Source of the DNA: Portulaca oleracea
Lineage: Eukaryota > Streptophyta > Magnoliopsida > Caryophyllales > Portulacaceae
DNA: 64,000 nt
Assembly: GCA_029582165.1 (NCBI GenBank)
Contig: CM055889.1
Span: 15,979,341-16,043,340 of the forward strand
Direction: 5' to 3'
Part shown: positions 1-12,800 of the stretch, one piece after another
Layout: each line of letters begins with the position of its first letter
How positions within the stretch are numbered: position 1 is the stretch's first letter
Program-made: the position numbers and the translations under genes
Notes under the pieces: generated by a model
The model's input: the letters and a program-made list of their open reading frames with translations, nothing else
Told to the model about the DNA's origin: nothing
Databases searched by the model: none

Positions 1-1072
1 CGCGTTCTAAACCCCGTTCGATCTAGTGAGCTCAAGTGTGTTCTGAAGTAAGGAGAAGAATTGTCAGGTAGTGTCTATGTCCTAAATCCCGCTGGGGTGC
101 ACTTTAATTGTTTTGTCGATTTTTTTAAGTTATTTTGTGGTTTGCATCCCGAAGGGATTTTATGATGAAAATTGACTGTCTGTTTTGGATGTCGAGTTAT
201 GATTTTGAGTTGATTCAAATGTGGACAGTCCTTTACGTGTGTGATTTGGAAATGGTTTTGGAAATTTGGGATTGGACTGGATTGGACTGTTTGAGTTGGA
301 ATGGTATGATATTAAACCTGACTAATAATTCAAACGTGACGTAAATGCGGGTTCGGGCAACACCCCCGAAGACCAGGTTCTGGGCATCCTGTAGGGGGGT
401 TGTCAAGAGATCAGGGATGCCTGATAAGTGCTACTTCCCCGGGGTTAGTTTTATGCACGTGTGTGAAATGGATGGCCATCCGTATGATTGTGATTATATA
501 TGATTGAGATTGATATTGAGATTGAGATTGTGATTTGATTATTGTGAAGTCTTGGACTTCGAGGGCCAAATAAGCAAGGTCCGCCCGCTTAATAATTCTG
601 AAGGATGGTTTGGTTGGTTGGGAAAGAAAGCTGATTTTGAAAATGTTTGACTTGTTCACTTCTTCCCCAAAAATGAATTGAAATGGATTTTAAATTGTTT
701 TGACAGTTAGGGGTAGACATTATTGAGTCCTCCTCATGTTTTTAAATGTTTTGTTTTCAGGTGAAGAGTTCTGTGATGGGAACGAGTTCTAGAAGTGAGG
801 ACATCAAAGCTAGTCTTGAGAATAAGTTTAGTTTATGTTTAGTACTGTGTTCGTAATGCTTAGTTTGTGTTGTTCTAGAATTTGAAAGTCTTTTGTTTAT
901 TAAATTGAAGTAATTAATGACTAGTTGTTAGTTTTTCCTTTCTTGCCTTGTATTCCTTCGGGGATACGGCAGTAACGCCCAATTAAAAAGAAAAAAAAAT
1001 GAGTCTTCCGCTGTTAATGTTAGTCAACGTTTGACTTTGACCGTTAAGTTTAGAATCGAATTTCCAGGGCGT

Positions 1073-1076
<4 letters not shown>
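1..1076 (+). mobile_element. 3' part of a Ty3-type LTR (Tekay/Del-like)
   Basis: The stretch enters from outside the window and ends in GGGCGTTACA, the 3' terminus common in large plant Ty3 (Tekay/Del-like) LTRs that start TGTAACRCCC. It has no credible coding sequence; short ORFs at 135-344 and 411-659 show no recognisable domain and lie in simple GATT-rich sequence. The LTR stops exactly against a TA microsatellite. Which lineage it belongs to is inferred from terminus and texture only; the 5' part of the LTR is not visible. Confidence 0.55.
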
Positions 1077-1121
<45 letters not shown>

Positions 1122-1151
1122 ATATATACGTGTGTGTGTATATATATATAT
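1076..1151. repeat. (TA)n/(TG)n microsatellite
   Basis: Near-perfect TA dinucleotide run with a short GTATG/CGTGTGTG interruption. It separates the LTR ending at 1076 from the LTR-like element starting at 1152 and continues in kind after 3547, so it looks like the original target into which both elements are set. Confidence 0.9.
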
Positions 1152-3542
1152 TGTAACGCCCCAACCTAGGGTGGCTAGGCACGTCACTTCCGTGGGATCC
1201 TCCTTGGACACCCACAAGGCTATCTAAACTCCAAACCATAGTTATTCCCAAAAATCATAGCGCAGCGGAAGCTTTTCCCCATAACAAAACTCAACTTAGG
1301 TCATTGGAGTCAAACTAGCACATGCAAATCCATACATACTTACATCAACAAAGTGTACACACCAAATACATCCATATTAAACTTAACAACATATTCGGAA
1401 TCAAACATATAACTCTAAGCCTCCTTCTTAGCCATAACTCCAAAAGACTTCAAGACCTAGTCGCTTAAGGTACCTTCCTGCCTTTCCGCTTTGAAAACCT
1501 GTAAAAGAGGTGAGGTCATGAGCTCCCCGTTGTTACACTTTGCACATTAACAGGTTAGCACATAAGAATATTATCCTGTACACATACCATTACTTTCTAA
1601 AAAGCAATAACATAGGGAAGTGACAAGGGATCTATATCAAAGAATCACCGTAAGCTCATATAACTCATACATACATATCGCATAATTTAACTAAAATATC
1701 ACATTCTTATCAAAGTCTCATCATACTTCGTAATCAAAGTCACACATAATCACAATCTTCCAATTTCAAAAAGCAAAACACAAATCACAAAATAACACAG
1801 TTTTCTCAATTAATCAAACTTGTTGTAGGGGAACTCAACTTATAACTCATTGGACTAGCACCTATATATCACAAGGGTCACAAACACATCCTGGTGAACC
1901 AGGGACCCATCGTTCTAGAGCGCAGATAATCTCAATTCACAAACTATGTGGTCACATTCACATCCTAGCGAACCGGGCAGAGTCCACTCAAGGTACCAAC
2001 TAGGGACTCACATAGATCCAAAACAAACAAGCCGAAAATCACATCCTGGTACCTACCAGGCGACCTGACACAAAGACACTACTACTATGGCCATAGTCCT
2101 AGAACGACACATAAGCAATAGCCCAAAGTAAGACATAAATCTCATTCCCCAACTTTAGCTTAATTACGCCATTAACACGAACAAACACAAGCCATTCCAT
2201 CTCTTGAAGCTAAGTAAATCATATAAGTCAACAAGATAAACATCCAACAAGGCACAATATATGTCGTACATCATAATATTTGACATGGTTACTGATTTAA
2301 AGACTTAATACACATTATTTTCACAATTGACAACTCCACTTAGCACACGAACAAGCCCAATTTACACCAATTAAGCATATACATTCAAAACCCCATAACT
2401 CTCAAAATAAACATCCTAAATTCTTGAAATCTTAAACACACATGCTATATACCATAAAGAATATACAGTAAAATTTATAGACATGAAAGCTAAATACATA
2501 ATTCACGAAAATTCACACAATTTCATCAAATTTGAACTGAAAAACAGGGCAGTTTCACTCTAAAATTATATCTCACAGAATACAACTCCAAAATTCATGA
2601 AAATTTACCATAAGATGTCTAATAGCATCTCTAACCTACAGTAAAAATTTCGTTCAATTTGGATAAGGAAATAATTCACAAAAAATCAAACAGTAACCCA
2701 GTCCCTGTGCATACGAATTTTCTAATGGTTTTCATCCATAATTCTTGTTCTTCAAACCCTAAAATTCAAGCAACAACCACAATCTAATACATGCAAACTC
2801 AGATTCACAACCAAAACATCAAGTCTCATCAAAATCATATACTTTAACAATCCAACACATGCAAACCAAAGGTTTGTTTCTAGCAACTCTAATTAGGGTT
2901 TTCTAATATTTTAAACCCTAAAAACAATTCAAATTCATGCAATTCAATTCCAAATTCGAGTATAAACCATAATCAAAATATTTCCCTATCAATTTTATCA
3001 AAGAAAGATAAGAAATTACTCACTAAAATTAGTGAAACAACACAATCCGTAAGTCTCTGATTCTGGGATATAACTCGAGCTAGAGAGACCAAACCGACAA
3101 TCACACCGTTGGATATGAAGAGGAATGTGTCAAGAATAACATACAAAAATTTGAAGTCGATCGGAGGTCGTTTGGGTGTCGATCGGAACCAAAAACCGGA
3201 CTGCCAGATCTTCTTCTTCTTCCTCTTCTTCTTGTTCTTATTCTCTCTCAACCCCTCTCTTTTTCTATCTGAATGTGTGTGTTTAACGTGATAACCTCCC
3301 TCCCCTAATGTTTTTATTTCTTTTCTTTTCTCCTTTTCCCTTCATTTTCTTATTCCTTTTTCTTATTCACTCTTTTTTTCTTTTCTCAACATCTAATTAG
3401 TAACAAGTAAACTAATTAATACTACAAGAACTAACACAAATTAAAAATAAAATAACACATTAAAATATCACACATATATAATTTAAACACTTAAAATAAA
3501 CCACAACATCAAAGTTAGTCAGTTAAAAAAAAAAGCAGGGTG

Positions 3543-3547
<5 letters not shown>
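1152..3547 (-). mobile_element. Solo-LTR-like Ty3 (Tekay/Del-like) element
   Basis: Begins TGTAACGCCCC and ends GGGTGTTATA, i.e. the usual TG...CA ends with the last C mutated to T. Length (2.4 kb) and texture match large Tekay/Del-type LTRs; the block after the start with the GCGCAGCGGAAG phrase recurs in related form at 52561. Minus polarity is inferred from that relative, which has a polypurine tract on its right. TATAT flanks both ends, consistent with a 5-bp target duplication but uninformative inside a TA run. No internal domain is attached, so solo LTR is the simplest reading. ORFs at 2973-3291 are LTR sequence. Confidence 0.55.
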
Positions 3548-3587
<40 letters not shown>

Positions 3588-4028
3588 TAAATTAGATTTT
3601 AATAATCCCTACTTTCACCAATTATATAGCAATAATCCTTTCTTTTATTTTGGATTCTGGTGATCCTAAAAAAAATTGGATTGCAGTGGTACCAAATCCG
3701 CCTGCACATTCTTTTTATTGTTTTCATTCTTGCCCCATATTGTTTTTGTTTTTTCATTCCTGCCTCCAAAACAGTAATGGAGTGTAGTTACTAAAAGAAT
3801 TTTTCAATTTTTTTTTGAGAATTTGAGCAATTATTATGATTTTTTTTAAAACAAGGAACAAAAGTGAAAAAATCGTAAAAAAATGAAATCATTTTTGAGA
3901 AACGCCGTAAATTCATTAAAAATCATGGTAAAGTTTTATTCTAAGTTTTGAATCAAATGCAACTCAAAATTAGTAATATTTATGGTATACTCTCGGTGGT
4001 GTCACACAAGAATCCAATTTTTTTTAAG

Positions 4029-4074
<46 letters not shown>

Positions 4075-4600
4075 TAAATTGGATTTTAATAATCCCTACT
4101 TTCACCAATTGTATAGCAATAATCCTTTCTTTTATTTTGGATTCTGATGATCCTAAAAAAAATTGGATTGTAGTGGTATCAAATCCGCCTACACATTCTT
4201 TTTATTTTTTTTCATTCTTGCCCAATATTGTTTTTGTTTTTTTCATTCCTGCCTCTAAAACGGTAATGGAGTGTAGTTACTAAAAGAATTTTTCAATTAT
4301 ATTTTTGAGAATTTGAGCAATTATTATGATTTTTTTTTAAAAAAGGAACAAAAGTGAAAAAATCGTAAAAAAAACGAAATCATTTTTGAGCAACGCCATA
4401 AATTCATTAAAATCATGGTAAAGTTTTATACTAAGTTTTGAATCAAATGTAACTCAAAATCTATAATATTTATGGTATACTCTCGGTGGTGTCACACAAG
4501 AATCTAATTTTTTTTTTTTTGATCACCAGAATGCGAAATGAAAGTAGAGATTATTGATATATAATTGGTGAAAGTAGAGATTATTAGAATCTAATTTTCA
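3548..4600. mobile_element. Tandemly duplicated inverted-repeat element
   Basis: Two head-to-tail copies of a roughly 483-bp unit (about 3546-4028 and 4029-4511), each opening with a TA run and then the same AATAATCCCTACTTTCACC phrase. After the second copy, 4520-4600 holds the inverse complement of the left end (GGTGAAAGTAGAGATTATT), so the original element had terminal inverted repeats of about 80 bp, and the first copy has lost its right TIR. No coding potential. Superfamily not recognised. Confidence 0.7.
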
Positions 4601-5369
4601 TATATTTCTGGATACAAAAGGTGAGGGTAGAAATTTGTGTGATTTTATGGGGTTATTTTTGGAAATCACTAATTAATCATCTTTACTTTTTTATAAAAAT
4701 TAATTAATGCATATTATTTGATCATAAGATGTGTGATCCTAGGTGTCCTTAACTATGAGTTGACAAATTATCATTGGTTGATCTATATATATGTTTTAAA
4801 GAAGACACTTTTGAAAATGTATAATTAGTCATTATTATATATATATATATATATATATTTTGGTATATAGTGTGAGAATTGGAATATGTGTATTTTTAAA
4901 GAGGGTGATTTGGAAATAGTTGATCTTGCATATTTATTGGCAGTACTAATTACTTTCTTTTTTGATAGGAAGGTAGTATGAGTGACTACCAATAATAAAT
5001 AAAAAATAATCAAGTACAAAAAAATGATAAATATAAAAAAATGCAATGTATTTGATTTAAATAACAAAATGTAATATAAAAAAATTAATAAAATAACAAT
5101 GAAAACTTCACTATGCTTATATATATTCAACCTTTTTATAAATAAAATCTAGTAGCCGGTTACTAGATTAAAGTAAAATTATTAAAGTACAATTATTAAA
5201 TTAAATATTACTTAGCTAGCCCACAAATCTCTAGTTATTAAATTATTTCATAAGTTTTTAGTATTTTATGAATGTTCAAAGCATCACAAATTACATAAAA
5301 GAACAATCATCAAATATAAGTAATTTAATTAAGCAATCTAATTGAATAATATTAATTTATTATTTAATT
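4601..5369. other. AT-rich non-coding stretch
   Basis: AT-rich DNA with a TA run at about 4838-4858 and no recognisable gene. The ORF at 4825-5130 on the minus strand is low-complexity, Ile/Leu/Tyr-rich translation of AT sequence and is not supported. Confidence 0.6.
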
Positions 5370-7967
5370 AATAGCCAGAGAAGTTTTTTTTTCTTTTTTT
5401 TTGAGGGAAATAGGTCACACATTATATTGATAATTTGTCCATGAGTACAAAGGCTCCGAGCTGACTCGGATAAACCCCCATCCACACCTGTTCATCCCCT
5501 ATAGGCCTAATTTTCGCAAGGTGATGGGCCATAGAGTTCCCATCCCTTTTTGTATTAACCCAACTGCAGCTACTAATCTGCTCAACTAACAAAAATAAAT
5601 CTCCTATGATTAAATCTATTTCACTACAGAATAACACCTGCTTATTTATACGTTTCACTAGAGATAAGCTATCAGACTCAAAAATTATTGCATCATGATT
5701 GAAACGTCTAGCCAGCTGCACAGCAAAGACTCCAGCTTTTGCTTCGGCTACTCCTGGGGTCCATGCTGCTCTAACTCTTCGAACTCCAGCCCACAATAAT
5801 TCTCCTCGATGATCTCTTGCCGCTGCTCCCAATTGAACCCAACCCACTTCACTCAGTGAAGCATCAAAGTTGATTTTGATCTGGTGTTGATGTAGGGGTT
5901 TCCATGTGGCTGACAGTGTATGTTGAGCAGATGTCGACTTTCCACCGCTAGTACTCAAGAGTTTCAGGATGTCTCTGGCTGTCTCTTGCGCTCTCCGAAC
6001 CAGGAGCTGGGTTGGGATCGTAATGTGATTGTGCAATTTCTCATTTCGAGCATACCATATCATCCACGCCATTATCATGTATGTACTCAACTTCTCGGTA
6101 TCAAGGGTCTCTGCCCACTTTTGTATCACATTTTCAGGGGCTAGAGATTCATCCAGCAGATCCGTAATGTCCAGCCCGGCCAGCTGCCATGCTTGTTGGC
6201 TGCCAGGGCATTGGAAAATTGCATGCTTGCCATCTTCTCTACTTCCCTCACACCTACAACACACATCCTTCGCCAACACATGTCTTCGGTGGAGCTCAGT
6301 TTTTGTAGGAAGGATATCGGAGCACCACCTCCACCAAAAAATTTTGGCTTTGGGGATAATCTTCACATCCCATATTTTGGGCCAGTAAGACTCAAAGTCA
6401 CTCAGGTTGATGCCGGCTCCGATAAGATACGCCGATTTAACGCTAAAAACCCCATTATCGTTAAAGCACCAAACGAGCTTATCTGGGGGCCTCTTGATGC
6501 TCAGAGGAATAGACAGGATTAGGTTAACGTCTCTCTCGTTGAAAGTCTGCTCTATGAGGATCGTGTTCCACTCAGCCCTGTCCGGGAAGATAAGGTCACT
6601 AACCCATTTGGGCCCTGTACTTTCGGGTCTAACTGATTGTATCTTCTTGCCTTGTTCATCATAGACCCAATCATCCTCCCATATATCAATGTTCTTGCCA
6701 TCTCCCACCCTCCAATAAAGCCCCTCCTTCAATAAAGCCTTTGCTGCCCAGATCCCCCTCCATGCGAAGCTCGGGGAGGGTCCTAGATAAGAGTTCAGAA
6801 AATTTGATTAATATTTGGCACTAATCACCTTAGCCAAGAGAGACTCTGGATGCTGTAAAAGCCGCCAACCCTGCTTTGCTAGTAACACGTCGTTGAAGAC
6901 GTCCAATTTCCTAAACCCGAGACCTCCCAAGCACTTGGGTTTACTTAGGTGTTCCCATGATTTCCAGTGAATTCTTCTATTCCCTCCCTTTGCTCCCCAC
7001 CAAAATTTTGCACAAATCATGTGTAGATCATTTACTAAGGTGCTAGGGAACTTGAAGATGCTCATTAGGTATGTCGGGATCGCCTAAATGACAGATTTGA
7101 TCAATACCTCTTTACCGGCTTGAGACAACAGCTTCTCCTTCCACCCATTCAGCTTCTTCCACATTCGGTCCCTCACAGCGGCAAAAATTTGTTTTTTACT
7201 CCTTCCCACAAATGTGGGTGCCCCGAGATATTTATCGTGTTTGTCTACCATTCTCATGCCAAGAATTTCTGCTAACTCCGTCCTTCTATCCGCCGTAACT
7301 CCTTTGCTAAAAGAGGCTTCTGATTTGTCAAAATTTACCTTTTGGCCCGATGCTCTTTCGTACTTGTTGATGATATCAACCATCTGAGAGCATTCTTGTC
7401 TCGTGGCTCTCGAGAAGAGAAGGCTATCATCGGCAAAGAAAAGATGTGAAATCTCCGGCCCTCTCCTGCTCGCTTTTTCCCCATGGATGTTACCGGCCTT
7501 AGCAGCTTGGTTTAATAGTCCTGAGAATGCTTCAACCATCAATATGAATAAGTATGGTGATATTGGGTCCCCTTGTCTGAGACCTCAAGTGGGAATTATC
7601 TGTTTGGAGGGGGACCCATTCACCATGACAGTATAAGTGACTGAGGTAATACAGTTCAATACCACCTGAATCCATTGAGGATTGAAGCCCATCTTTGAGA
7701 GTAACTCTGCAAGAAAAGACAACTCCACTCTGTCATACGCCTTACTCATGTCCAACTTGACTGCCATAACACCCCTCCTTCCCATCGACCTCACTTTCAT
7801 GGTATGAAAGATCTCATTGGCTATTAGCACGTTGTCGGTTATAAGACGACCCGAGACGAAACCGCTCTGCTCGGGTGAGACAATTGATGGCAACAGTACC
7901 TTAAGACGGTTTGCAAGGGTCTTAGACGCAATTTTGTACAGGACATTGCACAATAGCCAGAGAAGTT
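5370..7967 (-). mobile_element. 5'-truncated L1-type LINE with 16-bp target duplication
   Basis: The element lies on the minus strand between two perfect copies of AATAGCCAGAGAAGTT (5370-5385 and 7952-7967). Next to the left copy is a T-rich run (5386-5402), which is the poly-A tail seen from the plus strand. Long target duplication, poly-A tail and abrupt 5' truncation inside the reverse transcriptase are the hallmarks of target-primed LINE insertion. Body 5386-7951, about 2.6 kb; the endonuclease and ORF1 are missing. Confidence 0.95.
5422..7953 (-). pseudogene. LINE ORF2 fragment: reverse transcriptase, zf-RVT, RNase H
   Basis: One continuous minus-strand frame from 7953 to the stop at 5422, broken only by in-frame stops at 7585-7587 (TGA), 7084-7086 (TAG) and 6808-6810 (TAA). 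In order it shows the RT with GFVSGR, KLDMSKAYDRV, GLRQGDP and FADDSLLF, a thumb/connection region with KYLGAP, the zf-RVT region (FWWG, IHWKSWEHLSKPKCLGGLGF; later the Cys-rich HVLAKDVCCRCEG), and a C-terminal plant RNase H (INFDASL ... FESDSLSLVKRI ... AHHLAK). The first stop sits where families carry Arg (PTRGLRQGD) and the second where they carry Gln (QAIPTY), so both read as C-to-T decay. Start of the original protein is lost. Confidence 0.93.
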
Positions 7968-8071
7968 AATGGCCAGTATAATGTTGCAATTGACTTTCGA
8001 GAATGCAATAAATTTAAAAAAATTCATAAAATATATAATTTAATTGCATTTCTTGCAATGCACGAGTCTAG

Positions 8072-8286
8072 TACTCCCTCTGATTTTTTTTATTTGTCAT
8101 TCACGCTTTAATTTTTTAGGTTCGTCTTTAATCAACGATTTCTCACATAATATATTTTAAAAAAATATAATATTATACTTTTTAAATAGTATTTTTCGAA
8201 TCTAATAATATCAATTTAGTTTGATGAATCACAATACAAATTAAAATATTAACGATCAAAATTTTTGACACAATACGAAGGAAGTA
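8072..8286. mobile_element. Stowaway-like MITE
   Basis: About 215 bp with inverted ends TACTCCCTC and GAAGGAAGTA, the CTCCCTCYRTYCC-type terminus of Stowaway (Tc1/Mariner) MITEs, followed by imperfect TIR pairing (ATTTGTC against GACACAAT). The TA target duplication is part of the ends. AT-rich and non-coding. Confidence 0.7.
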
Positions 8287-9483
8287 AATATTAAGGTTCA
8301 AGTCCAGGTTCACTTGACTTTAAAAATTGTGAATCTTTTATATATTTATGCCATAGATCTAATCATTTTAAAGTCAATGTAATAACAATTGGCAAAATTA
8401 TATTTACGCATTTTAAGCTCAACTCTCCTTATTACAAATAGTTTTTAAAAAGGTGTTTTTATCTTTTAAAAATAGTTTTTATAAAAACTATTTTTGGAGA
8501 GGTATTGAAGTGTTTGGCTTAGCTTATGAGATAAGTGATTTTACTAAATTAAAGTGTTTGGCCTAACTTATAATATAGTATTATAATGCTTTTACTAAAT
8601 TTAATTATTTAACCTAACTTTTAAAATTATCATGTGTTTTTGGGAGTAAAATTATCGTATGATTATTTACATTTTTACATTTTTCTCTTTTTTATTAATT
8701 TTTAAACAAATTATCATGTTTTAGTTTTAGCAATAATTATAATCGTATAGTTATAGTTATAGTTATAATTATTATTATTATAACTATATATGGTTTTATT
8801 TAACTATAAAATTCTTTAAATTAAATATTTATATATCAAAAATTTACTACCATATTTGTAAAGAAATTAAATAATAAAAATGTCTAACATAATATTAAAG
8901 GTTCTAACATAATATTAAAATATTTAAATGTTATCTTTATAAGAATTAGAATATTTATTTGAAATTATGAAAACTAATCACTAAACAATCCTATAGATTG
9001 AGTAGAGATTAGTTTATAGGAAGCAGAAACAACAATTTACTGCTTCTACTTTTGGAGCTGTTTTTTGCTAAAACTGTTTTTGGAAAGTATTTATTTACAA
9101 TTTTAGAAATTTAAACCATTGCTTCATATGTTATATATTTATGAATATACCCATCGAAGAAAATGATACTGTATATAATAACTCGAGAGTGAGATATTAA
9201 GCATATCTTAGAACTCATGCCCTATTAATTCGGATGAGCGGGTCGGTTTCGGGTTTATTTATTTTTAAGTTTGGAAATTCTGGACCTAACCTTAAACTTT
9301 CGAGCGAGTTCGGATCGCCAGATTTTGCCAATAGTAAATTAATAAAATATGACATCTTAAAAATATATTTTTTTATAAAGATTTTCTTGTGCGTTGAAAG
9401 GCTCTAAGACAACTTAGTCCCCTTTAATATAAACGCCGACTTTGTTTCATCCAATAATATTTTTGTCACATGGATTTTGTTTT
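8287..9483 (-). other. Relict of BAHD intron 1 (duplicate copy)
   Basis: Non-coding DNA homologous by eye to intron 1 of the intact gene. The block at about 8292-8420 (CACTTGACTTTA ... AAAGTCAATGTAAT) matches about 60602-60730, and about 9080-9215 (ATTTATG ... AAATGATACTG) matches about 60800-60910. The intervening 8440-9075, which the intact gene lacks, is AT-rich inserted DNA, and 9226-9350 looks like a decayed hAT-MITE fragment (GGGTCGGTTTCGGGTTT). Exons 2 and 3 of this duplicate are not found. Confidence 0.6.
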
Positions 9484-9488
9484 AGGTG

Positions 9489-9706
9489 TGAAGAGAATAG
9501 CAAAGTGGGAATTCAGTTGTAACTTTTACAATTTTCCTTTATTTTCACCTGATGTGCTGACTAAGTCGGTTAGCCTTCAGTACCTGTATATATATCTTCT
9601 GTGCTGTTGCTTGGTGCTGAATAATAGAATTTGTTTCTCTCTCTATCACTCTCTGTTTCTTTCTATCACTCTCTGTTTCTCTCTCTGCATTTGTGCTAAA
9701 TCATCA
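9489..9706 (+). repeat. Copia 5' LTR
   Basis: Starts TGAAGAGAATAG, ends GCTAAATCATCA, 218 bp. It carries a pyrimidine-rich stretch of CTCTCT/TATCACTCTC repeats near the 3' end. Paired with the LTR at 14476-14693. Confidence 0.96.
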
Positions 9707-9718
9707 TGGTATCAGAGC
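9707..9718 (+). other. Primer binding site (initiator tRNA-Met)
   Basis: TGGTATCAGAGC begins at the first base after the LTR. It is the standard plant Copia PBS, complementary to the 3' end of initiator tRNA-Met. Confidence 0.95.
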
Positions 9719-9837
9719 AGCACTTGCAGATAGATATCTGAGATCTTGGTTGAATATCAAGATTGATTCAAAGCTGATCGAATCGTTGATTGAAATCGAT
9801 CAGTCGATTCTTGAGATCTTGAATCTATCAATTGAAG

Positions 9838-12800
9838 ATGAATGGGAGGAATACAAACGTGTATGATTTGCATAATCCGTTGTTCATTCATCCTTCTGAT
9901 GGACCGAACTCAATCTCTCTCAATGAGAAATTGATCGGAGCCTCCAACTACAGAACATCGCGACGAGCTATGGAGATCGCCTTGATTACCAAGCATAAGC
10001 TGGTTTTCGCAGAAGGAACTCTTGCAAAATGAACAGATGATCCGACGAAGGTTGAACAATGGGATACGTGCAATAATCTTGTGATTTCTCGGATTACGTA
10101 TAATGTGAGCGATGCGATCTCGAAATCGATCTTATTTGTTGCGAGTGCATCTGAAATTTGGACACAACTTGCCCAGAGGTTTTCTGTGGTGAATGATTCA
10201 AGAAAATATCAATTGAATAGAGAATTGAATGAATTGAAGTAGACAGGAACTGTGAGTGAATATTACACAAGCATCAAGTGTATTTGGGAGGAATTAGATT
10301 CCATGAGCGATTTACCGCAAATCAAGACCTTAGCTGAAGATGTGACAAAGTTCTTGTAAGCTTTGAGCAAGCAGCAGGAAGATCAGAAACTATTTCAGTT
10401 TCTCAATGGTTTGGATGAGAAGTTTAGCCACCAACGAAGTCAAGTACTGCTTATGCAGCCACTTCCATCTATAGACTCGGTGCGTGGAATGATTTTACAA
10501 GAAGAACTGCAACGAGATCTTTTGGCAACCAGAACTGTGGCATTGCCTGAGTCTGCTGCATTACTGAGTAGAGGAAGCGAAATTCAGTGCACAGTGTGTG
10601 GAAACAAGGGACATCCAAAGGAGAGATGTTGGAAAGTAATTGGATATCCTCCGTGGCATCCTCGATCCAAAAGGAATCCGCAACAACAATCACAAAAGAG
10701 ATCACAGAGGAGTGGTTCGCAACCGCAGCAGAGGAATAAAGGTCCAGGAGCCTCGAGTAATAGTGGTTTGCAAACCTGGAAAACTGCATCTCAAGTGGAA
10801 GCTGTCCAATTCAATCCTGATGGCCAGACTACTCATCTTACTCCTTGGCAGATTGAGCAGTTGCTGAAATTGGTGCCACAACAGCCTCAAGGTGACACGG
10901 ATGAGGAACTAGAGAAGAACTTTGCTAGTAATGCCTCTTGTTCCCCTCCTTTTAATGATTCATCTGCTTGGATTTTGGACACTGGCGCCACGAATCACAT
11001 GTGTAGTAATCCTGATATGTTGCAATGCACTCGTATGTGTCCATCCACATCTCCCATAAATATGCCAAATGGAGAAAAAGTTGTTGTGTGTGGAGTTGGG
11101 CAAATTCGGTTAAATAATGGCCTGAATTTGTTGAATGTACTGTGTGTACCGAGCTTCATGTTCAACCTGTTGTCTGTCTCAAAACTTGCTAAGGACAATA
11201 GTTGTTGTGTGATTTTTCATGCCAATTTGTGCATCATACAGGACTTTGTCAGTTAAGAAGTCAAGGGAGTTGGTAAACAAGCAAGAGGCTTGTATTATCT
11301 GTTGGATACTCCAAGGAGGCACTCACCACTGGTTTCACCAGCCTGTCACACTGTGCAACATGATGAGGTAGCGCTTTGGCATCACAGACTTGGTCATTTG
11401 CCTTTGTATAGGTTGAAATATGTGAATCGAATAAATGTGAAAGTCTCTAAAGAAAATGAGTTTGTGTGCCTCACATGTCCTATGGCCAGATTTGTTCGTT
11501 TGCCCTATAAGCCTAGTATATCTTCTTCAGAATATCCTTTTCAATTGATACACATAGACCTTTGGGTTCCGTATCGTGTACCTACTCATGGAAATAATAA
11601 GTACTTCATGACAATTGTGGATGATTTTAGTCGTACTACATGGACTTACTTGCTCAAGAGTAAAGATCTGTCCTTGTATACTTTACAATCATTTTTCTCA
11701 TATGTGCAAACTTAATTTGGATATTCTGTGAAAACAGTAAGATCGGACAATGCCTTGGAGTTTGACTCTCATGCGTGCAGAGCATATTTTTCATTACATG
11801 GCATTGTACATCAGACATCATGTGTTGATAGACCTCAACAGAATGGAGTGGTGGAACGCAAGCATAGACATTTGTTGGAGGTAGCCAGGGCTCTCCGATT
11901 TCATGCATCCCTGCCTCTGAAATTCTGGGGTGATTGTGTCTTGACAACCACTCACTTAATCAATCGGCTACCCTTGTCTGTGTTACACAATAAAACGCCT
12001 TATGTAATTCTTCTTCGCAAACAACCCTCCTATGATCATCTAAGGACCCTAGGCTATCTTGCTTTTGCTTCGAATCCATCTCGTACCACCAACAAATTTC
12101 AACCTCGTGGGGTTCCATGTGTTTTCTTGGGTTATCCTCAAACCCAAAAAGGATACAAATTGTTGAATCTTCTCACGAATTAGACCTTTGTATCCAGGGA
12201 TGTTACCTTTGTTGAACACATTTTCCCTCATAAATCATCATCTCAGTCACAATATATGCACCCTACTCCTTGTCCCTTTCCTAATGTTTCTACATGGGCA
12301 GAGGAATATATTTCTTTTAACTCTCCTGACACCACTTCACCACCCCCTCAACCTGCATCTCCAACTTCACCATCTTCCTCCACTGATGTTATTTCACCTG
12401 AGGGTGTATCAGACTGTTCTCCCTCACCAACTATTGACCATGTTGAGCCTAGTGTAGTAAGGAGGTCTACCAGGGCTGTTCGGACCCCTTCTTGGCTCCA
12501 TGATTATGTGAGCAACTCTGTGGCTGCTCCAACTCCTATCCCTGAGGATCAATACCCGGCGTTCGCCGCAGCCTTTGCAGTAACTGTTGATCCGGTCACA
12601 TTTACTCAAGCTCTCCCTGACCCTAAGTGGTGCGCGACCATGAACAAAGAGCTTCGAGCTTTGGAGGATAACGGGACATGGATGGTGACAAATTTGCCGC
12701 CGGGGAAAAAGCCATTGGTTGCAAATGGCTGTTTAAAACCAAGTATAACTCAGATGGATCCATAGAATGACACAAAGCCCGCTTGATTGCTTTAGGGTGT

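Noticed and set aside
411..659. 82-codon minus-strand ORF
   Set aside because: Serine/glutamine repeat from ATTGAGATTG simple sequence in an LTR.
5920..6664. Plus-strand ORFs of 74-119 codons opposite the LINE
   Set aside because: Shadow frames of the LINE RNase H/zf-RVT region.
9707..9718. tRNA-Met gene
   Set aside because: Only a 12-base primer binding site, no cloverleaf.
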